Positions 52,318 to 61,362 of a stretch of DNA of 64,000 nucleotides are shown here, piece after piece. The position numbers and the translations under genes are program-made. A model generated the notes under the pieces. That model was not told the DNA's origin. It did not search any database and was given only the letters and a program-made list of their open reading frames with translations. Origin of the DNA: JAJRAN01 sp963827135 (GTDB taxonomy: Archaea; Thermoplasmatota; Thermoplasmata; Methanomassiliicoccales; UBA472); NCBI GenBank assembly GCA_963827135.1, contig CAWGZX010000003.1:1-64000 (forward strand). The letters run 5' to 3'. The stretch's first letter is position 1. Each line of letters starts with the position of its first letter.

Positions 52318-53133
52318 TCAAGACCAGGCCAGGTAGCGTCCGTCGACCTTACGCAATCTCACCGGGACCTCGAACAGGGCGCTGAGGTTTTCATCGTTCA
52401 TGGAGGTGATGTCCGAGTCCAGGAAGATGCGTCCGTGCTTCATCATCACCACTCTCTCCGCCTCAGGTGGTATATCGGAGGGGTCGTGGGTAACGAGGAC
52501 CAGCGCCCTCCCACCCATGACCAGCTTTCTCATCGCCTTCATCACCAAGGACTTGCCGATGAGGTCCAGGGAGGTCATCGGCTCATCGAGGATGAGAGCC
52601 ATCGGGTCGTTAATCAGTGCCCTGGCCATTAGCACCCTCCTTGCCTCGCCATTGGAGAGCGATGCCATTTCGCGGGTGGCTAGGTGAGAGGAGCCCACCG
52701 CCCTCAAAGCCTCCTCAGCCCTTAACTTGTGGTCCTCGCCCACCGCCTGTGACCTGTTGGTGCCAATAGAGCCGAAGGCGCCCGATATCACCGTCTCCAG
52801 GGCATCCATGTCCCTCCTGAGCTCCTGCTGGAGCTCGCTCGACACGAGGCCGAAGGCACGTCGCACATCGAAAAGGTCCCATTTCTCGCCTCCTAATATC
52901 CTTACCTGGCTCCCAGGCATGGAGGTGTCATGCCACCACTCCCCGGTCATGACCTTAATCAACGATGATTTGCCGGAGCCGTTGGGGCCGATAATGACCA
53001 ACCTCTCCCCAGAATCGATGCGAAGGTCGACCTGATGAAGTATCTCCACCTTGCCCTTGCTCACGGCGACGTTCCTCAACTCGATAATCGGAGTCCGATC
53101 CACGACCCGGTAGAAGTCACCCGATATTACCAA
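52318..53133 (-). CDS. Soluble ABC-type ATPase, ModF-like
   Basis: 271 residues. Walker A is IGPNGSGKSSL, the signature is SLSNGEARRVLMARAL, Walker B is ALILDEPM and the switch His is in VTHDPSDIP. No permease or binding protein adjoins it, as with ModF/YlmA-like soluble ABC ATPases. The start is unclear: TTG 53133 gives MVISGDFYRVVDRTP, and GTG 53103 would start nearer to the conserved IIELRNVAVSKG. Substrate or role unknown. Confidence 0.82.
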   Translation of the reverse strand: MVISGDFYRVVDRTPIIELRNVAVSKGKVEILHQVDLRIDSGERLVIIGPNGSGKSSLIKVMTGEWWHDTSMPGSQVRILGGEKWDLFDVRRAFGLVSSELQQELRRDMDALETVISGAFGSIGTNRSQAVGEDHKLRAEEALRAVGSSHLATREMASLSNGEARRVLMARALINDPMALILDEPMTSLDLIGKSLVMKAMRKLVMGGRALVLVTHDPSDIPPEAERVVMMKHGRIFLDSDITSMNDENLSALFEVPVRLRKVDGRYLAWS

Positions 53134-53289
53134 TTTGAGGTCTGCTTGTTGCTCAGAAGCGTAACTTGAAGGCTAAACGATAGCCGGATGGTGGTCTCAG
53201 GGTGATTTCTTCGAAATCTCTCAGGCTTTGCGTATTCTAGGAAGGAAACGTATTAAGTCCCTCGCTTCGGTGCCAATAACACTTTCCAG

Positions 53290-54231
53290 GTGATCGATTT
53301 GGGGATTTACACCTCGAGGAACAAACTGATGACATTGGAGGCCGCCGCCGCCTTGGTAAAGGACGGAGATAAGGTGGCGATCGGTGGTGGGCTATGTTTA
53401 CGTGAGCCAATCGCCATGTTGCGCGAGCTCACTCGCCAAGGTAAGAAGAACCTGCATTTCTGTGGGACGGCGCATGGTTTCGACGTGGACTTCTCCTGCG
53501 GCGCGGGGATCGTTGGCACCGCGGAGGAGACGCACGTGTCCTTCGAACAGGACTTCGGCCTGGCGCTCAACTATAGGCGCGCCTGCGAGTCTGGCCAGGT
53601 GAAGATCCACGAGAACTGCTGCAACTCAATCATCCAGCAGTTCCGAGCGGCCGCCTATGGGATCCCTTTCATGCCCATCATGAGCGCCAAGGGCAGCGAA
53701 GAGACTTTGCTGCATCCTGAGTTCAAGCACATTATCTGCCCGTTCACTGGTAACGACCTGATACTCGTACCAGCCCTGATCCCGGACGTGGCGATCGTCC
53801 ATGCCCAGAAGGCGGACATCCATGGCAACCTCAGGATCGAGCAGCCATACGTCGCGGACCTGCTCATGATCAGGGCTTCGAAGAACGTCATCGTGACCGC
53901 CGAGGAGATCATCCCCGAGGAGGAGATGATCAAGCTCGGGCCGAACGTCCCCTACTACGAGGTGGCGCATGTTGTGCACGTTCCCTGGGGAGCGCACCCG
54001 ACCAGCTGCTATCCGTACTATGCGTACGACCGGGAGCACATATCCCAATACTATAAGATCACGCAGGAAGGCCCGGAAGCCTTCAAGTCAAAGTACCTTG
54101 ACAAATACGTGTTTGGCGTGAAGAGCCAGGCTGAGTACATCGAGCTGATGGGCGGGAGCGAGAGACAGAAGAGGCTTGCCTCTTGGAAGAATGGCCGCGA
54201 AGCATGGATGGAGTTGTATAACTATGAGTGA
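53290..54231 (+). CDS. CoA transferase subunit A (glutaconate/3-oxoacid CoA transferase family I)
   Basis: 313 residues. The start segment LMTLEAAAALVKDGDKVAIG and CNSIIQQFRAAAYGIPFMP match subunit A of glutaconate-type CoA transferases, and VAIVHAQKADIHGNLRIEQP is a family landmark. GTG 53290 or ATG 53329 (with GAGGA eight bases before) are possible starts. It is coupled to subunit B, with an 8-nt overlap. The operon continues with an ADP-forming acyl-CoA synthetase. Confidence 0.85.
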   Translation: MIDLGIYTSRNKLMTLEAAAALVKDGDKVAIGGGLCLREPIAMLRELTRQGKKNLHFCGTAHGFDVDFSCGAGIVGTAEETHVSFEQDFGLALNYRRACESGQVKIHENCCNSIIQQFRAAAYGIPFMPIMSAKGSEETLLHPEFKHIICPFTGNDLILVPALIPDVAIVHAQKADIHGNLRIEQPYVADLLMIRASKNVIVTAEEIIPEEEMIKLGPNVPYYEVAHVVHVPWGAHPTSCYPYYAYDREHISQYYKITQEGPEAFKSKYLDKYVFGVKSQAEYIELMGGSERQKRLASWKNGREAWMELYNYE

Positions 54232-55066
54232 GAAATTCAAGGCAACCGTCGACGAGCTGTTCGTCTATAATGTGGCTAGGACGATCAAAGACAGCACCTT
54301 AGCGTTCCACGGTGTATCATCGCCTATACCGATGGTGGCCATGTACTTCGCCAAGCTGACGCACGCCAAGGACATGGTTTACGTGGGAGGCGTTACGAGC
54401 GCCATCGACCCCAACCCGCCTTTCTTCCCGACCACCACCAATGACTGGACCATGATGCAGAATCGGACGGCGATGATCACCATCGACAAGCTGTTCGACA
54501 TGGCCCAGAAAGGTGAGCTCCATCGATCCTTCTTCAGCGGAGCCCAGGTCGACAAGTTTGGCAACCAGAACGTAACCATGATCGGGCGGCCAGGAAAGGT
54601 CAAGATCAAGCTGCCAGGGGGCGCGGGCGGATGCAACCTGTCAGGCGACTGCATCAATTACACCATCTGGACCTCCAGGCACCGAGCGCCGGCGAAAGGC
54701 GACAAGAGGATCTTCACCCTCGTGGACAAGTGCGACTTCGTGACCAACGTCGGCCACGTGACACCGTTCGGCACCAGGGAGCAGCTGAGGTTAGTGGGGA
54801 AGGGACCTGATTGGCTAGTGACCGAGCTGGGAGTGTTCGACTTCGACCCAGAGAGCAAGATCCTAAGGCTCAGGTACCTCTACCCCGACATCACCGTCGA
54901 CGAGATCCTCGTGAACACGCAGTTCAAGCCGGTGATCCATCCCGAGGTAAAAGTGATGGACATGCCGACGAAGGAGGACGTGGAGCTCATGAGGAAGATC
55001 GATCCCCTGAACGTCAGGAAGAACGAGTTCCCGCCCAAGGAGCTGGAGAGGCAGTTCTTCATCTAA
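54224..55066 (+). CDS. CoA transferase subunit B
   Basis: 280 residues, beta subunit of a glutaconate-type CoA transferase: DSTLAFHGVSSPIPMVAMYF, GAQVDKFGNQNVTMIGRPGK and LPGGAGGCNLSGDCINYT. The family normally uses a Glu on this subunit near the VGGVTSAIDPNPPF segment; I do not see that Glu, so the subunit may act on other chemistry (compare IpdAB-like ring hydrolases, which also lack it). I chose ATG 54224; the in-frame start at 54176 lies within subunit A. Confidence 0.82.
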   Translation: MSEKFKATVDELFVYNVARTIKDSTLAFHGVSSPIPMVAMYFAKLTHAKDMVYVGGVTSAIDPNPPFFPTTTNDWTMMQNRTAMITIDKLFDMAQKGELHRSFFSGAQVDKFGNQNVTMIGRPGKVKIKLPGGAGGCNLSGDCINYTIWTSRHRAPAKGDKRIFTLVDKCDFVTNVGHVTPFGTREQLRLVGKGPDWLVTELGVFDFDPESKILRLRYLYPDITVDEILVNTQFKPVIHPEVKVMDMPTKEDVELMRKIDPLNVRKNEFPPKELERQFFI

Positions 55067-55075
55067 GGGGGACTG

Positions 55076-56488
55076 ATGGTTGATCCGCGGATAGACGCCA
55101 TATTCAACCCCAAGACCGTCGCATTGGTCGGCGCCTCGGGCGAGGAGGGGAAGATGGGGCACATCTTCGCCAAGAACCTCCTCTCGGGATATCAGGGCAA
55201 GGTGTACCTGATAAATCCTAAGGGAGGTAAGATCCTCGCTCACGACGCTTACCAATCCATCAAGGACTTGCCAGAGGCGATCGATCTAGCTGTGATCACA
55301 ATTCCGGCCAAAGCCGTTCCCGCGGCCATGAAGGAGCTGGCGGAGAAGGGGACCAAGTCTGCAGTGGTGATTACCGCGGGCTTCAGCGAGGCCGGGCCAG
55401 AAGGAAAGGCGCTGGAGCAGGCGATGATGGAAGAGGCCAACAAAGGCCACATCAAGGTCGTCGGCCCCAACTGCTTCGGCGTCTACAACTGCAACATCGG
55501 CCTGAACGCGTCCATGGGAATAGGCACCCCGGACCCAGGCGGGGATATCTCCCTGCTCACCCAGTCGGGTGCATATGGCATGGCCATCTTTACCTTCGCC
55601 ACAGACAATCAGATGAGATTCGCCAAGGTCATGGCCCATGGCAACAAAGCAGGGATCGAGGACTATGAGGTCCTCAGGTACCTGGGCCATGATGCGGAGA
55701 CCAAGGTCATATGCCTATTCCTAGAGTCAGTGGACAAAGGGAGGGAGTTCTTCGAGGAAGCGAAACTGGTCGCCTTGAGGAAACCCATCATCGCCACCAA
55801 GACCGGCCGAACCGCTAGTGCCGCTCGGGCCGCGGCCTCGCACACCGCCGCCATTGCTGGTTCATTCACCGCATATGAAGCAGCTTTCAAGCAATCGGGG
55901 ATCATCTTCGCTCGGAATGGTATGGACCTGGTTAACATCGCTAAGGGGGTGGATTGGCAGCCCCTCCCGAAAGGAAAGAGGGTGGGCATAATCACCAATT
56001 CAGGTGGGACTGGAGTGGAGCTGGCTGACCTTTGCGAGGAGAATGGCCTAGAGGTCCCGGAGTTCTCGAAGGGTCTGAGGGAGAACATCGAGAGCCTGAT
56101 ACCTGCGTACGCGAGCGCCAGGAACCCAGTGGACATGACCCCTATTTGGCCGAAGTACTCCGAGCTATATTCCAAGATCACGAGGATCTTACATGAGAGT
56201 GACGAGGTCGACATCATAGCCCCCATCGTCCTTCAAAGGGCAGCCCTGATGCCCGAAGTGTGTGCCGGATTGGCGGAAGCGGTCAATGACTGCCTATCGT
56301 CGGGATCCAAGAAGCCGACCTATGTCTGCTGGGTGTCCACCCGGGACGGTCTCAAGAACATGGACATACTCCAAAGGAAGCGTGTACCTTGCTACGACTG
56401 GCCAGAGCGAACCGCAAGAGCTGTGGGGGCTATCTCCCACTACTGCGAATTTCTGAGGTCTAGAGGTATGAAGCCTGATAGGATGTGA
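55076..56488 (+). CDS. ADP-forming acyl-CoA synthetase, alpha subunit
   Basis: 470 residues: a CoA-binding Rossmann domain (NPKTVALVGASGEEGKMGHI), a succinyl-CoA ligase-like domain (ISLLTQSGAYGMAIF) and the phospho-histidine His256 in ASHTAAIAG, the position used by Pyrococcus ACD (His257). With the beta subunit it makes ATP from acyl-CoA, ADP and phosphate, or runs in reverse. The start, ATG after GGGGGACTG, follows subunit B by 9 nt. Confidence 0.9.
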   Translation: MVDPRIDAIFNPKTVALVGASGEEGKMGHIFAKNLLSGYQGKVYLINPKGGKILAHDAYQSIKDLPEAIDLAVITIPAKAVPAAMKELAEKGTKSAVVITAGFSEAGPEGKALEQAMMEEANKGHIKVVGPNCFGVYNCNIGLNASMGIGTPDPGGDISLLTQSGAYGMAIFTFATDNQMRFAKVMAHGNKAGIEDYEVLRYLGHDAETKVICLFLESVDKGREFFEEAKLVALRKPIIATKTGRTASAARAAASHTAAIAGSFTAYEAAFKQSGIIFARNGMDLVNIAKGVDWQPLPKGKRVGIITNSGGTGVELADLCEENGLEVPEFSKGLRENIESLIPAYASARNPVDMTPIWPKYSELYSKITRILHESDEVDIIAPIVLQRAALMPEVCAGLAEAVNDCLSSGSKKPTYVCWVSTRDGLKNMDILQRKRVPCYDWPERTARAVGAISHYCEFLRSRGMKPDRM

Positions 56489-56492
56489 GACA

Positions 56493-57182
56493 ATGAGGCC
56501 CAAGGCGTCAGAAGTGATCGAGAGAGCCCGGGCGGAAGGGAGGAGATACATCTTGGAGCCTGAGGCCAAGAAGATCCTTAGCGCCTACGACGTCCCCGTG
56601 ACCAACGAGGCGATGTGCACCTCGCCCGAGGAGGCTTTGATCGTGGCGGAGAGGATAGGATATCCAGTGGCGATGAAGGTGGTATCGCCTCAGGTGGTGC
56701 ACAAGACCGAGTTCAAAGCTGTCTGCCTGAACGTACGTAACGAGAAGGACGTCTCGGAGATTTATCGTTCCTTCGAGCAAGAGTCGATGCGGGCGAACTT
56801 CGACCTCACTGGCGTGCTGGTCTCAGAGATGGCCCATGGCCAGGAGATGATCATCGGCTCGACCAAGGACCCACAGTTCGGGCATTTGATCATGCTTGGG
56901 ATGGGCGGGATATCGGTGGAGGTCTACAAGGACGTATCCTATCGTCTGGTGCCATTGAACGAACAGGACGTGAAGGATATGCTCTCCGAGATCAAGGGAG
57001 CGAAGCTACTATATGGCTTCCGAGGGAGAGAGAGGGCTAACATCCATTCCCTCACCAATGCGCTTATCAAGGTCTCCAACATGCTCATGGAGATCGCAGA
57101 GATCGCGGAAATGGACCTGAACCCCATTTTCGTTAGCCACGAGGGAGTAAAAGTAGCTGACGCTAGATTGCTTCTTTCCTGA
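56493..57182 (+). CDS. ADP-forming acyl-CoA synthetase, beta subunit
   Basis: 229 residues, ATP-grasp domain. The N-terminal segment ILEPEAKKILSAYDVPVTNE and PVAMKVVSPQVVHKTEFKAV are standard, and ATP-grasp residues continue in GQEMIIGSTKDPQFGHLIML and EIAEMDLNPIFV. It starts 4 nt after the alpha stop. This split form is the one seen in Pyrococcus ACD. Confidence 0.9.
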   Translation: MRPKASEVIERARAEGRRYILEPEAKKILSAYDVPVTNEAMCTSPEEALIVAERIGYPVAMKVVSPQVVHKTEFKAVCLNVRNEKDVSEIYRSFEQESMRANFDLTGVLVSEMAHGQEMIIGSTKDPQFGHLIMLGMGGISVEVYKDVSYRLVPLNEQDVKDMLSEIKGAKLLYGFRGRERANIHSLTNALIKVSNMLMEIAEIAEMDLNPIFVSHEGVKVADARLLLS

Positions 57183-57298
57183 AGGCTGCTGGGCGTTGGT
57201 TTTAATTTCATTTTCTTTGTGAAAGAATGTAGTTACAGAAACGGACTCCTTCTAGTTTACATACAAAAGTCGTGATAATTATTGAGATTTGCGATGGA

Positions 57299-57313
57299 AA
57301 GTGTTATAAGTAC
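57299..57313 (+). promoter_or_regulatory. TATA-like box of first methyltransferase gene
   Basis: AAGTGTTATAAGTAC lies about 70 nt before the ATG. The predicted transcription start (57325-57340) falls at the beginning of the hairpin described next. The 57183-57300 stretch holds only T-rich sequence (GGTTTTAATTTCATTTTC) that may end the upstream operon. Confidence 0.5.
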
Positions 57314-57330
57314 AGCACACCCAAGGGACT

Positions 57331-57363
57331 CCAGAACGACATCATTTTTTAGGTTCGTTCTGG
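57331..57363 (+). promoter_or_regulatory. 9-bp inverted repeat at the 5' end of the methyltransferase message
   Basis: CCAGAACGA and TCGTTCTGG pair perfectly across a 15-nt loop. The right arm abuts the GGGGAG ribosome site of the methyltransferase. It could be a DNA operator near the transcription start or a 5' RNA hairpin that hides the ribosome site. Confidence 0.5.
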
Positions 57364-57376
57364 GGAGAGAACACAT

Positions 57377-58429
57377 ATGAAAGAAATGACATCGATGGAG
57401 CGGTGGGATGCCGCTGCAAACCACGAGACTCCGGACTACGTGCCCTATTCTCTTTTTGGAGGCATATTCGAAGTGCACGGTGTTCCAGGATTGGATGTAG
57501 TAAACTACGGGGCAAGCGGCTTGAACATGGCAAAGGCCCATAAGGCCTTCTATGAAGCGGTTAAACCCGATTCAGCCTATTGCCTTTCTGATATGGGCCT
57601 GATCGTTCAGGGCTGGGGGGTTAGAATGAAGCTTCCTGACGCCCCCAACATCTGGATGGCATTAGGCAAATTCCCGGTACAAGAGCCAGGTGACTGGGAG
57701 AAGCTCGAAGTCCTTGATCCGAGGATTGATGGAAGAATGCGCCTCTATCTTGACGCGTGCAAGCTTTGGACCGACTGGTATGGCGACAAGGTTCCGATAG
57801 GAGTGTCGCTGGCCAGCCCAATCACCACGGCCACGCACGTATGCCCAATGGAAACGGTCATGATCCACATGATGACCGAGCCCGACGCTTTGAAGAAAGG
57901 TCTCAAGACCATTGAGCAAACCATAGCGGACTTCATCAACCAGTGCGAAAAGAGTGGTGCTCACTATGCTGGCTATCTAGTCACAAGGGCCTCGAAAGAG
58001 ATCACCACTGAGCAGCAGTATCGCGAGTTTGGTGCTCCCTCTGATGAATATGTCTTCAGGCACACCACATTGCAGAACTGGCCTCATATTTGCGGTGTGG
58101 AGCCGATGTTCGACCTCGTGAACGAGTGGTCGAGGAAGTACAAGCATGTCAAGGGAATATCCTGGTGGAGCGAAGGAGCTAAGCCGAATCTCAAGGAAGC
58201 CAAGGAGGGCTGGGGCAAGCAGCTATGCTTGATGTCCGGTATCGACCATACCAACACCCTCGTTAGTGGGCCTGCCAGTGCTATCGAAGCAGAAATCGAG
58301 AGATCCTGCAAGACAGCCATGCACGGAAGCGGCCTTATCTTGGCCCCTGGCTGCGAGATTGCACCTCAAACTCCAATCGAGCACATGAAGGTTGGACTGA
58401 GGGCTGCAAGGAAGTATGGAAAGTACTGA
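57377..58429 (+). CDS. UroD-family corrinoid methyltransferase 1 (MtaA/MtbA/CmuA-like)
   Basis: 350 residues of the uroporphyrinogen decarboxylase-like fold. It has the zinc ligands His237 and Cys239 (WPHICGVEP) and Cys326 (APGCEI), the same places as in MtaA (His237, Cys239, Cys316). So it is a methyl-cobamide:CoM (or other thiol) methyltransferase or a substrate-specific relative such as CmuA. It is much like the third-from-last gene (61363), a likely local duplicate. A strong hairpin overlaps the ribosome site. Confidence 0.85.
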   Translation: MKEMTSMERWDAAANHETPDYVPYSLFGGIFEVHGVPGLDVVNYGASGLNMAKAHKAFYEAVKPDSAYCLSDMGLIVQGWGVRMKLPDAPNIWMALGKFPVQEPGDWEKLEVLDPRIDGRMRLYLDACKLWTDWYGDKVPIGVSLASPITTATHVCPMETVMIHMMTEPDALKKGLKTIEQTIADFINQCEKSGAHYAGYLVTRASKEITTEQQYREFGAPSDEYVFRHTTLQNWPHICGVEPMFDLVNEWSRKYKHVKGISWWSEGAKPNLKEAKEGWGKQLCLMSGIDHTNTLVSGPASAIEAEIERSCKTAMHGSGLILAPGCEIAPQTPIEHMKVGLRAARKYGKY

Positions 58430-58483
58430 GGTGTAAAAGCACCACAAACCCTTTTTTTTACTTTCATAAAGGTGGTTCAGACT

Positions 58484-60109
58484 ATGAAGGCAGGCAGCGT
58501 CGCATACGATTTGGCAATCATAAATGCCAATGTAATAACGTTGAATAAGAAGGCACCCAAAGCTCAGGCCGTAGGCGTAATAGGGGAAAAGATAGCGTCC
58601 ATTGGTACGGACGCAGAGGTCAACGCCGGCGTCGGACCTAACACCAAGGTCATTGACGCCAAGGGCAAGACGGTACTACCTGGCTTCCACGATTCACACA
58701 TGCACCCACTATTAGTGGGGCATTTTGCCAATGGCGTCATTCTAAATGATGTTAAGAATGTAAAAGAGTTCCTTGTGAAAATAAAGGAGAAGGCAGATAA
58801 GACCCCCAAGGGCAAAATGATCTTAGGATCCGGTTGGAACCAGGAGCTGTGGGAGGAGCGCCGTTACCCGACCCGATGGGAAGTCGACTCCGTAGCCCCG
58901 GACAACCCTGTTTTCCTTATCCACTGGAACGCTCACATTTACTTGTGCAATAGCGTGTTGATGCGCCAGAAGGGCATCGACCGAAACACCCCCTCCCCAG
59001 ATGGAGGAACCATTGAGAAAGATGCAAAAGGCGAGCCAACAGGAATCCTGCTTGAAAACGCGATCAATCTGGTAGCTCCAGGATTCTTGGAGACCGGTGC
59101 AGGTCTGTTCTCATATGAAGAGACGAAGGAAGCGCTGCACTATTGCGCCAAGAAGGCGGCAGAATGGGGCTTGACCTCGATCGTCGACATATTGGCGGGT
59201 GATGCTCAGGTCAAGGCCTACCAGGAACTTGAAGCAGAGGGAAAGCTTCCGGTTCGCGTCAACTTCTTCCTGGGATACCAGCTACTCGACTCGGTCATCA
59301 ACCTGGGCATGATGAGCGGCTTCGGGAACAAGAAGATCCGCTTCGCCGGGATGAAGATGATTACCGATGGGTCGCTCAGCTCCCACACCGCCGCGCTCAA
59401 CAAGCCATATGTGGACAAGCCTGAGACCACCGGGGTCATGAGGCTGAGCGAGGCGGAGATCAGAGATTTCGTGTTGAAGGCCACGGCCAATGGCATCCGT
59501 GTCGACGTGCATGCATTGGGGGACAGGGCCATACACAGCCTGATCAAGATATTCCGTGAGGCCAGGGACAAGTACAAGCCCAAGGACCCGCGCTTCAAGG
59601 TATCCCACTGCATCATCATGGACAAGGAACTGGTAAAGGCGTTCGCCGAATTGAACGTCGTGGCCAACGTACAGCCCACCTTCCTGATGGCCGGACAACA
59701 GTGGATCCCCCGGCAGGTAGGCCCGGATAGGTGCAAGATGGCACACGCCTATTGCTCGTTGAAGGATGCAGGCGTGCACATGAGCTCTGGCACGGACGCC
59801 CCCATCGGCCACATGAACCCCTTGATCAACGTCTACGCATCCTCCGTGAGGAAGGATCTGAAGGGATTCCCTGAGGGATGCTGGCACCCGGAGCAGAAGA
59901 TTACCGTGGACGATGCGCTGCGCATGGGGACCATCGAAGGGGCGTATGCGACCGGCGAGGAGAATGAAAAGGGAACCCTCGAGGTCGGGAAGCTCGCGGA
60001 CATGGTTCTAATGTCCGGGGATCCGTTGGCCGTCAAACCCGAGACTATATTAGATATCAAGAATAATATGACGATAGTAGGTGGAAAGGTGGTCTATGTC
60101 GCGCCCTGA
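58484..60109 (+). CDS. Amidohydrolase family protein (YtcJ/NfdA-like)
   Basis: About 541 residues, amidohydrolase superfamily with N- and C-terminal beta-sandwich parts. Metal-binding motif HDSHMHP follows GKTVLPGF, and SHCIIMDKEL, DVHALGDRAIH and SSGTDAPIGHMNP carry later active-site residues. The closest named relatives are YtcJ and N-substituted formamide deformylase (NfdA). I chose ATG 58484, nine bases after AAAGGTGG; GTG 58472 is an alternative. It is between a methyltransferase and an AmiS/UreI-type channel, so amide hydrolysis is a reasonable guess. Confidence 0.8.
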   Translation: MKAGSVAYDLAIINANVITLNKKAPKAQAVGVIGEKIASIGTDAEVNAGVGPNTKVIDAKGKTVLPGFHDSHMHPLLVGHFANGVILNDVKNVKEFLVKIKEKADKTPKGKMILGSGWNQELWEERRYPTRWEVDSVAPDNPVFLIHWNAHIYLCNSVLMRQKGIDRNTPSPDGGTIEKDAKGEPTGILLENAINLVAPGFLETGAGLFSYEETKEALHYCAKKAAEWGLTSIVDILAGDAQVKAYQELEAEGKLPVRVNFFLGYQLLDSVINLGMMSGFGNKKIRFAGMKMITDGSLSSHTAALNKPYVDKPETTGVMRLSEAEIRDFVLKATANGIRVDVHALGDRAIHSLIKIFREARDKYKPKDPRFKVSHCIIMDKELVKAFAELNVVANVQPTFLMAGQQWIPRQVGPDRCKMAHAYCSLKDAGVHMSSGTDAPIGHMNPLINVYASSVRKDLKGFPEGCWHPEQKITVDDALRMGTIEGAYATGEENEKGTLEVGKLADMVLMSGDPLAVKPETILDIKNNMTIVGGKVVYVAP

Positions 60110-60214
60110 AGCTCCTCCTCAGTGTCGAAACATGGACCATCACCCCATTATTATTCTCCTCTCTTCACCGAAACAATGCGGAGGGAGGAGATGACATAAC
60201 AGGAGGAAAGAAAA

Positions 60215-60754
60215 ATGGCAATGGGACCTGGAGAAATCACATTGGGGCTTGTCGGGCTTTACATAGCTGGCGTCCTGATGGTCAATCTCCTCGCCTTTCA
60301 GGGGAAAGCTGATCTCAAGGACGCTGCGATATTCAACTTTTTAGTTGGCTTCCTTGCGATCTCCGTGGCCTTCTATAACTGGCTAGTGGGTGGAAGTCCT
60401 CTAGCGGCAGCGCAAGCCTTGCTGTTCGCATTCACCTACTTGTGGCTCGGTTGGGACTTTATTAAGGGGGCCAAGGACCAGAGGGCGGTGGGTTGGTACT
60501 GCTTGTTTGTGGCCATAAACGTGATTCCGTTCGCGATATACACGTTCAAGGCAGAGCTGTGGATCCTGGGCTTCAACTGGATCTTGTGGGGCTTGGCATG
60601 GTTCATGTTCTACGTGCTCCTTGCGGCTCAGAAGAACCAGTACTTCAAGCTGATGCTCGGCGTGACCTGGGTCGCGACCATAGTCCTATGGTTCTGCTCC
60701 CTAGGATGGCTCATCGGCTGGATGGACTTCGCGCAGTTCTATGGCTTCTGGTGA
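60215..60754 (+). CDS. AmiS/UreI-family amide or urea channel
   Basis: 179 residues with six transmembrane helices. The family pattern is clear: LGLVGLYIAGVLMVNLLAF, FTYLWLGWDFIKG, GWYCLFVAINVIPFAIYTF and ILWGLAWFMFYVLLA. Members carry urea (UreI) or short aliphatic amides (AmiS). No urease or aliphatic amidase gene lies near, but the amidohydrolase is directly upstream. The ATG follows AGGAGGAAAGAAAA, an excellent ribosome site. Confidence 0.8.
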   Translation: MAMGPGEITLGLVGLYIAGVLMVNLLAFQGKADLKDAAIFNFLVGFLAISVAFYNWLVGGSPLAAAQALLFAFTYLWLGWDFIKGAKDQRAVGWYCLFVAINVIPFAIYTFKAELWILGFNWILWGLAWFMFYVLLAAQKNQYFKLMLGVTWVATIVLWFCSLGWLIGWMDFAQFYGFW

Positions 60755-60846
60755 AGGCAACCCTTAAACCATTTACATTAATTCCTTTTTATAATTATAA
60801 TATGGCGAAGGGCATGGGAACATCTAGCCATTCAATAAAGATAAAT

Positions 60847-61080
60847 TTATTCTGGATACTTTATATATAAATACATGCCCAGGATAAATGAGATGACCCC
60901 CAGTATCGTCGCTCCTGATATGAGCAGCATCGAGTCCTGTAAAAACTCCTCTCCTTTTGAATAGGCATCATAGTACATTATTCCCGCCGCGGCTAGACCA
61001 AAAAGTCCAGAAGCCATCACGACGATTCCAGCATAATTCTTTCCTCGTTCCCGATCCTGTCCAGGAGAGCTTTCGTCCAC
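60847..61080 (-). CDS. Small membrane protein, function unknown
   Basis: 77 residues starting at GTG: a charged N-terminus of about 15 residues and two hydrophobic helices (YAGIVVMASGLFGLAAAGIM; MLLISGATILGVISFILGMY). No family recognised and no clear ribosome site. It sits convergent to the channel gene in an AT-rich stretch. The 280 nt from 61081 to 61362 hold no other gene; they carry the promoter of methyltransferase 2. Confidence 0.5.
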   Translation of the reverse strand: MDESSPGQDRERGKNYAGIVVMASGLFGLAAAGIMYYDAYSKGEEFLQDSMLLISGATILGVISFILGMYLYIKYPE

Positions 61081-61298
61081 GGTACTAGAATGAATCGCGC
61101 TTCTTTAAAAGTACGCGTATCGCATGGTTCATTTCAAAGGGGAGCATGAAAGCCTTAACATTCTTTTCTATAGTTAAGCCGTCAAAATACGAAATTTTAC
61201 GCTGTTTTGGGTCATTCGGTCGGCTTTTTCGAAATCTCTAACCACAAATTGGCTATTTTCTTCCATAAAACCCAGATAAACGCGTAGGAAATGAAGAT

Positions 61299-61313
61299 AG
61301 CATATTTAATGGG
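61299..61313 (+). promoter_or_regulatory. TATA-like box of methyltransferase 2
   Basis: AGCATATTTAATGGG lies about 55 nt before the ATG at 61363 and overlaps the earlier in-frame ATG 61291, which argues for the later start. Confidence 0.45.
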
Positions 61314-61362
61314 CGTTGAGGTTGTATTGCCACCAATAATTGTGAGGGGGCCAGGGGTAAGC

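Noticed and set aside
57183..57376. Cobalamin riboswitch upstream of the methyltransferase cluster
   Set aside because: The leader after the TATA-like box is about 40-50 nt and lacks the B12-box; only a simple hairpin is present.
60110..60214. Short ORF beginning MDHHPIIILLSS and a two-codon ATG-ACA-TAA after GGAGGGAGG, before the channel gene
   Set aside because: The first has no ribosome site; the second is probably part of a purine-rich leader. Neither can be supported.
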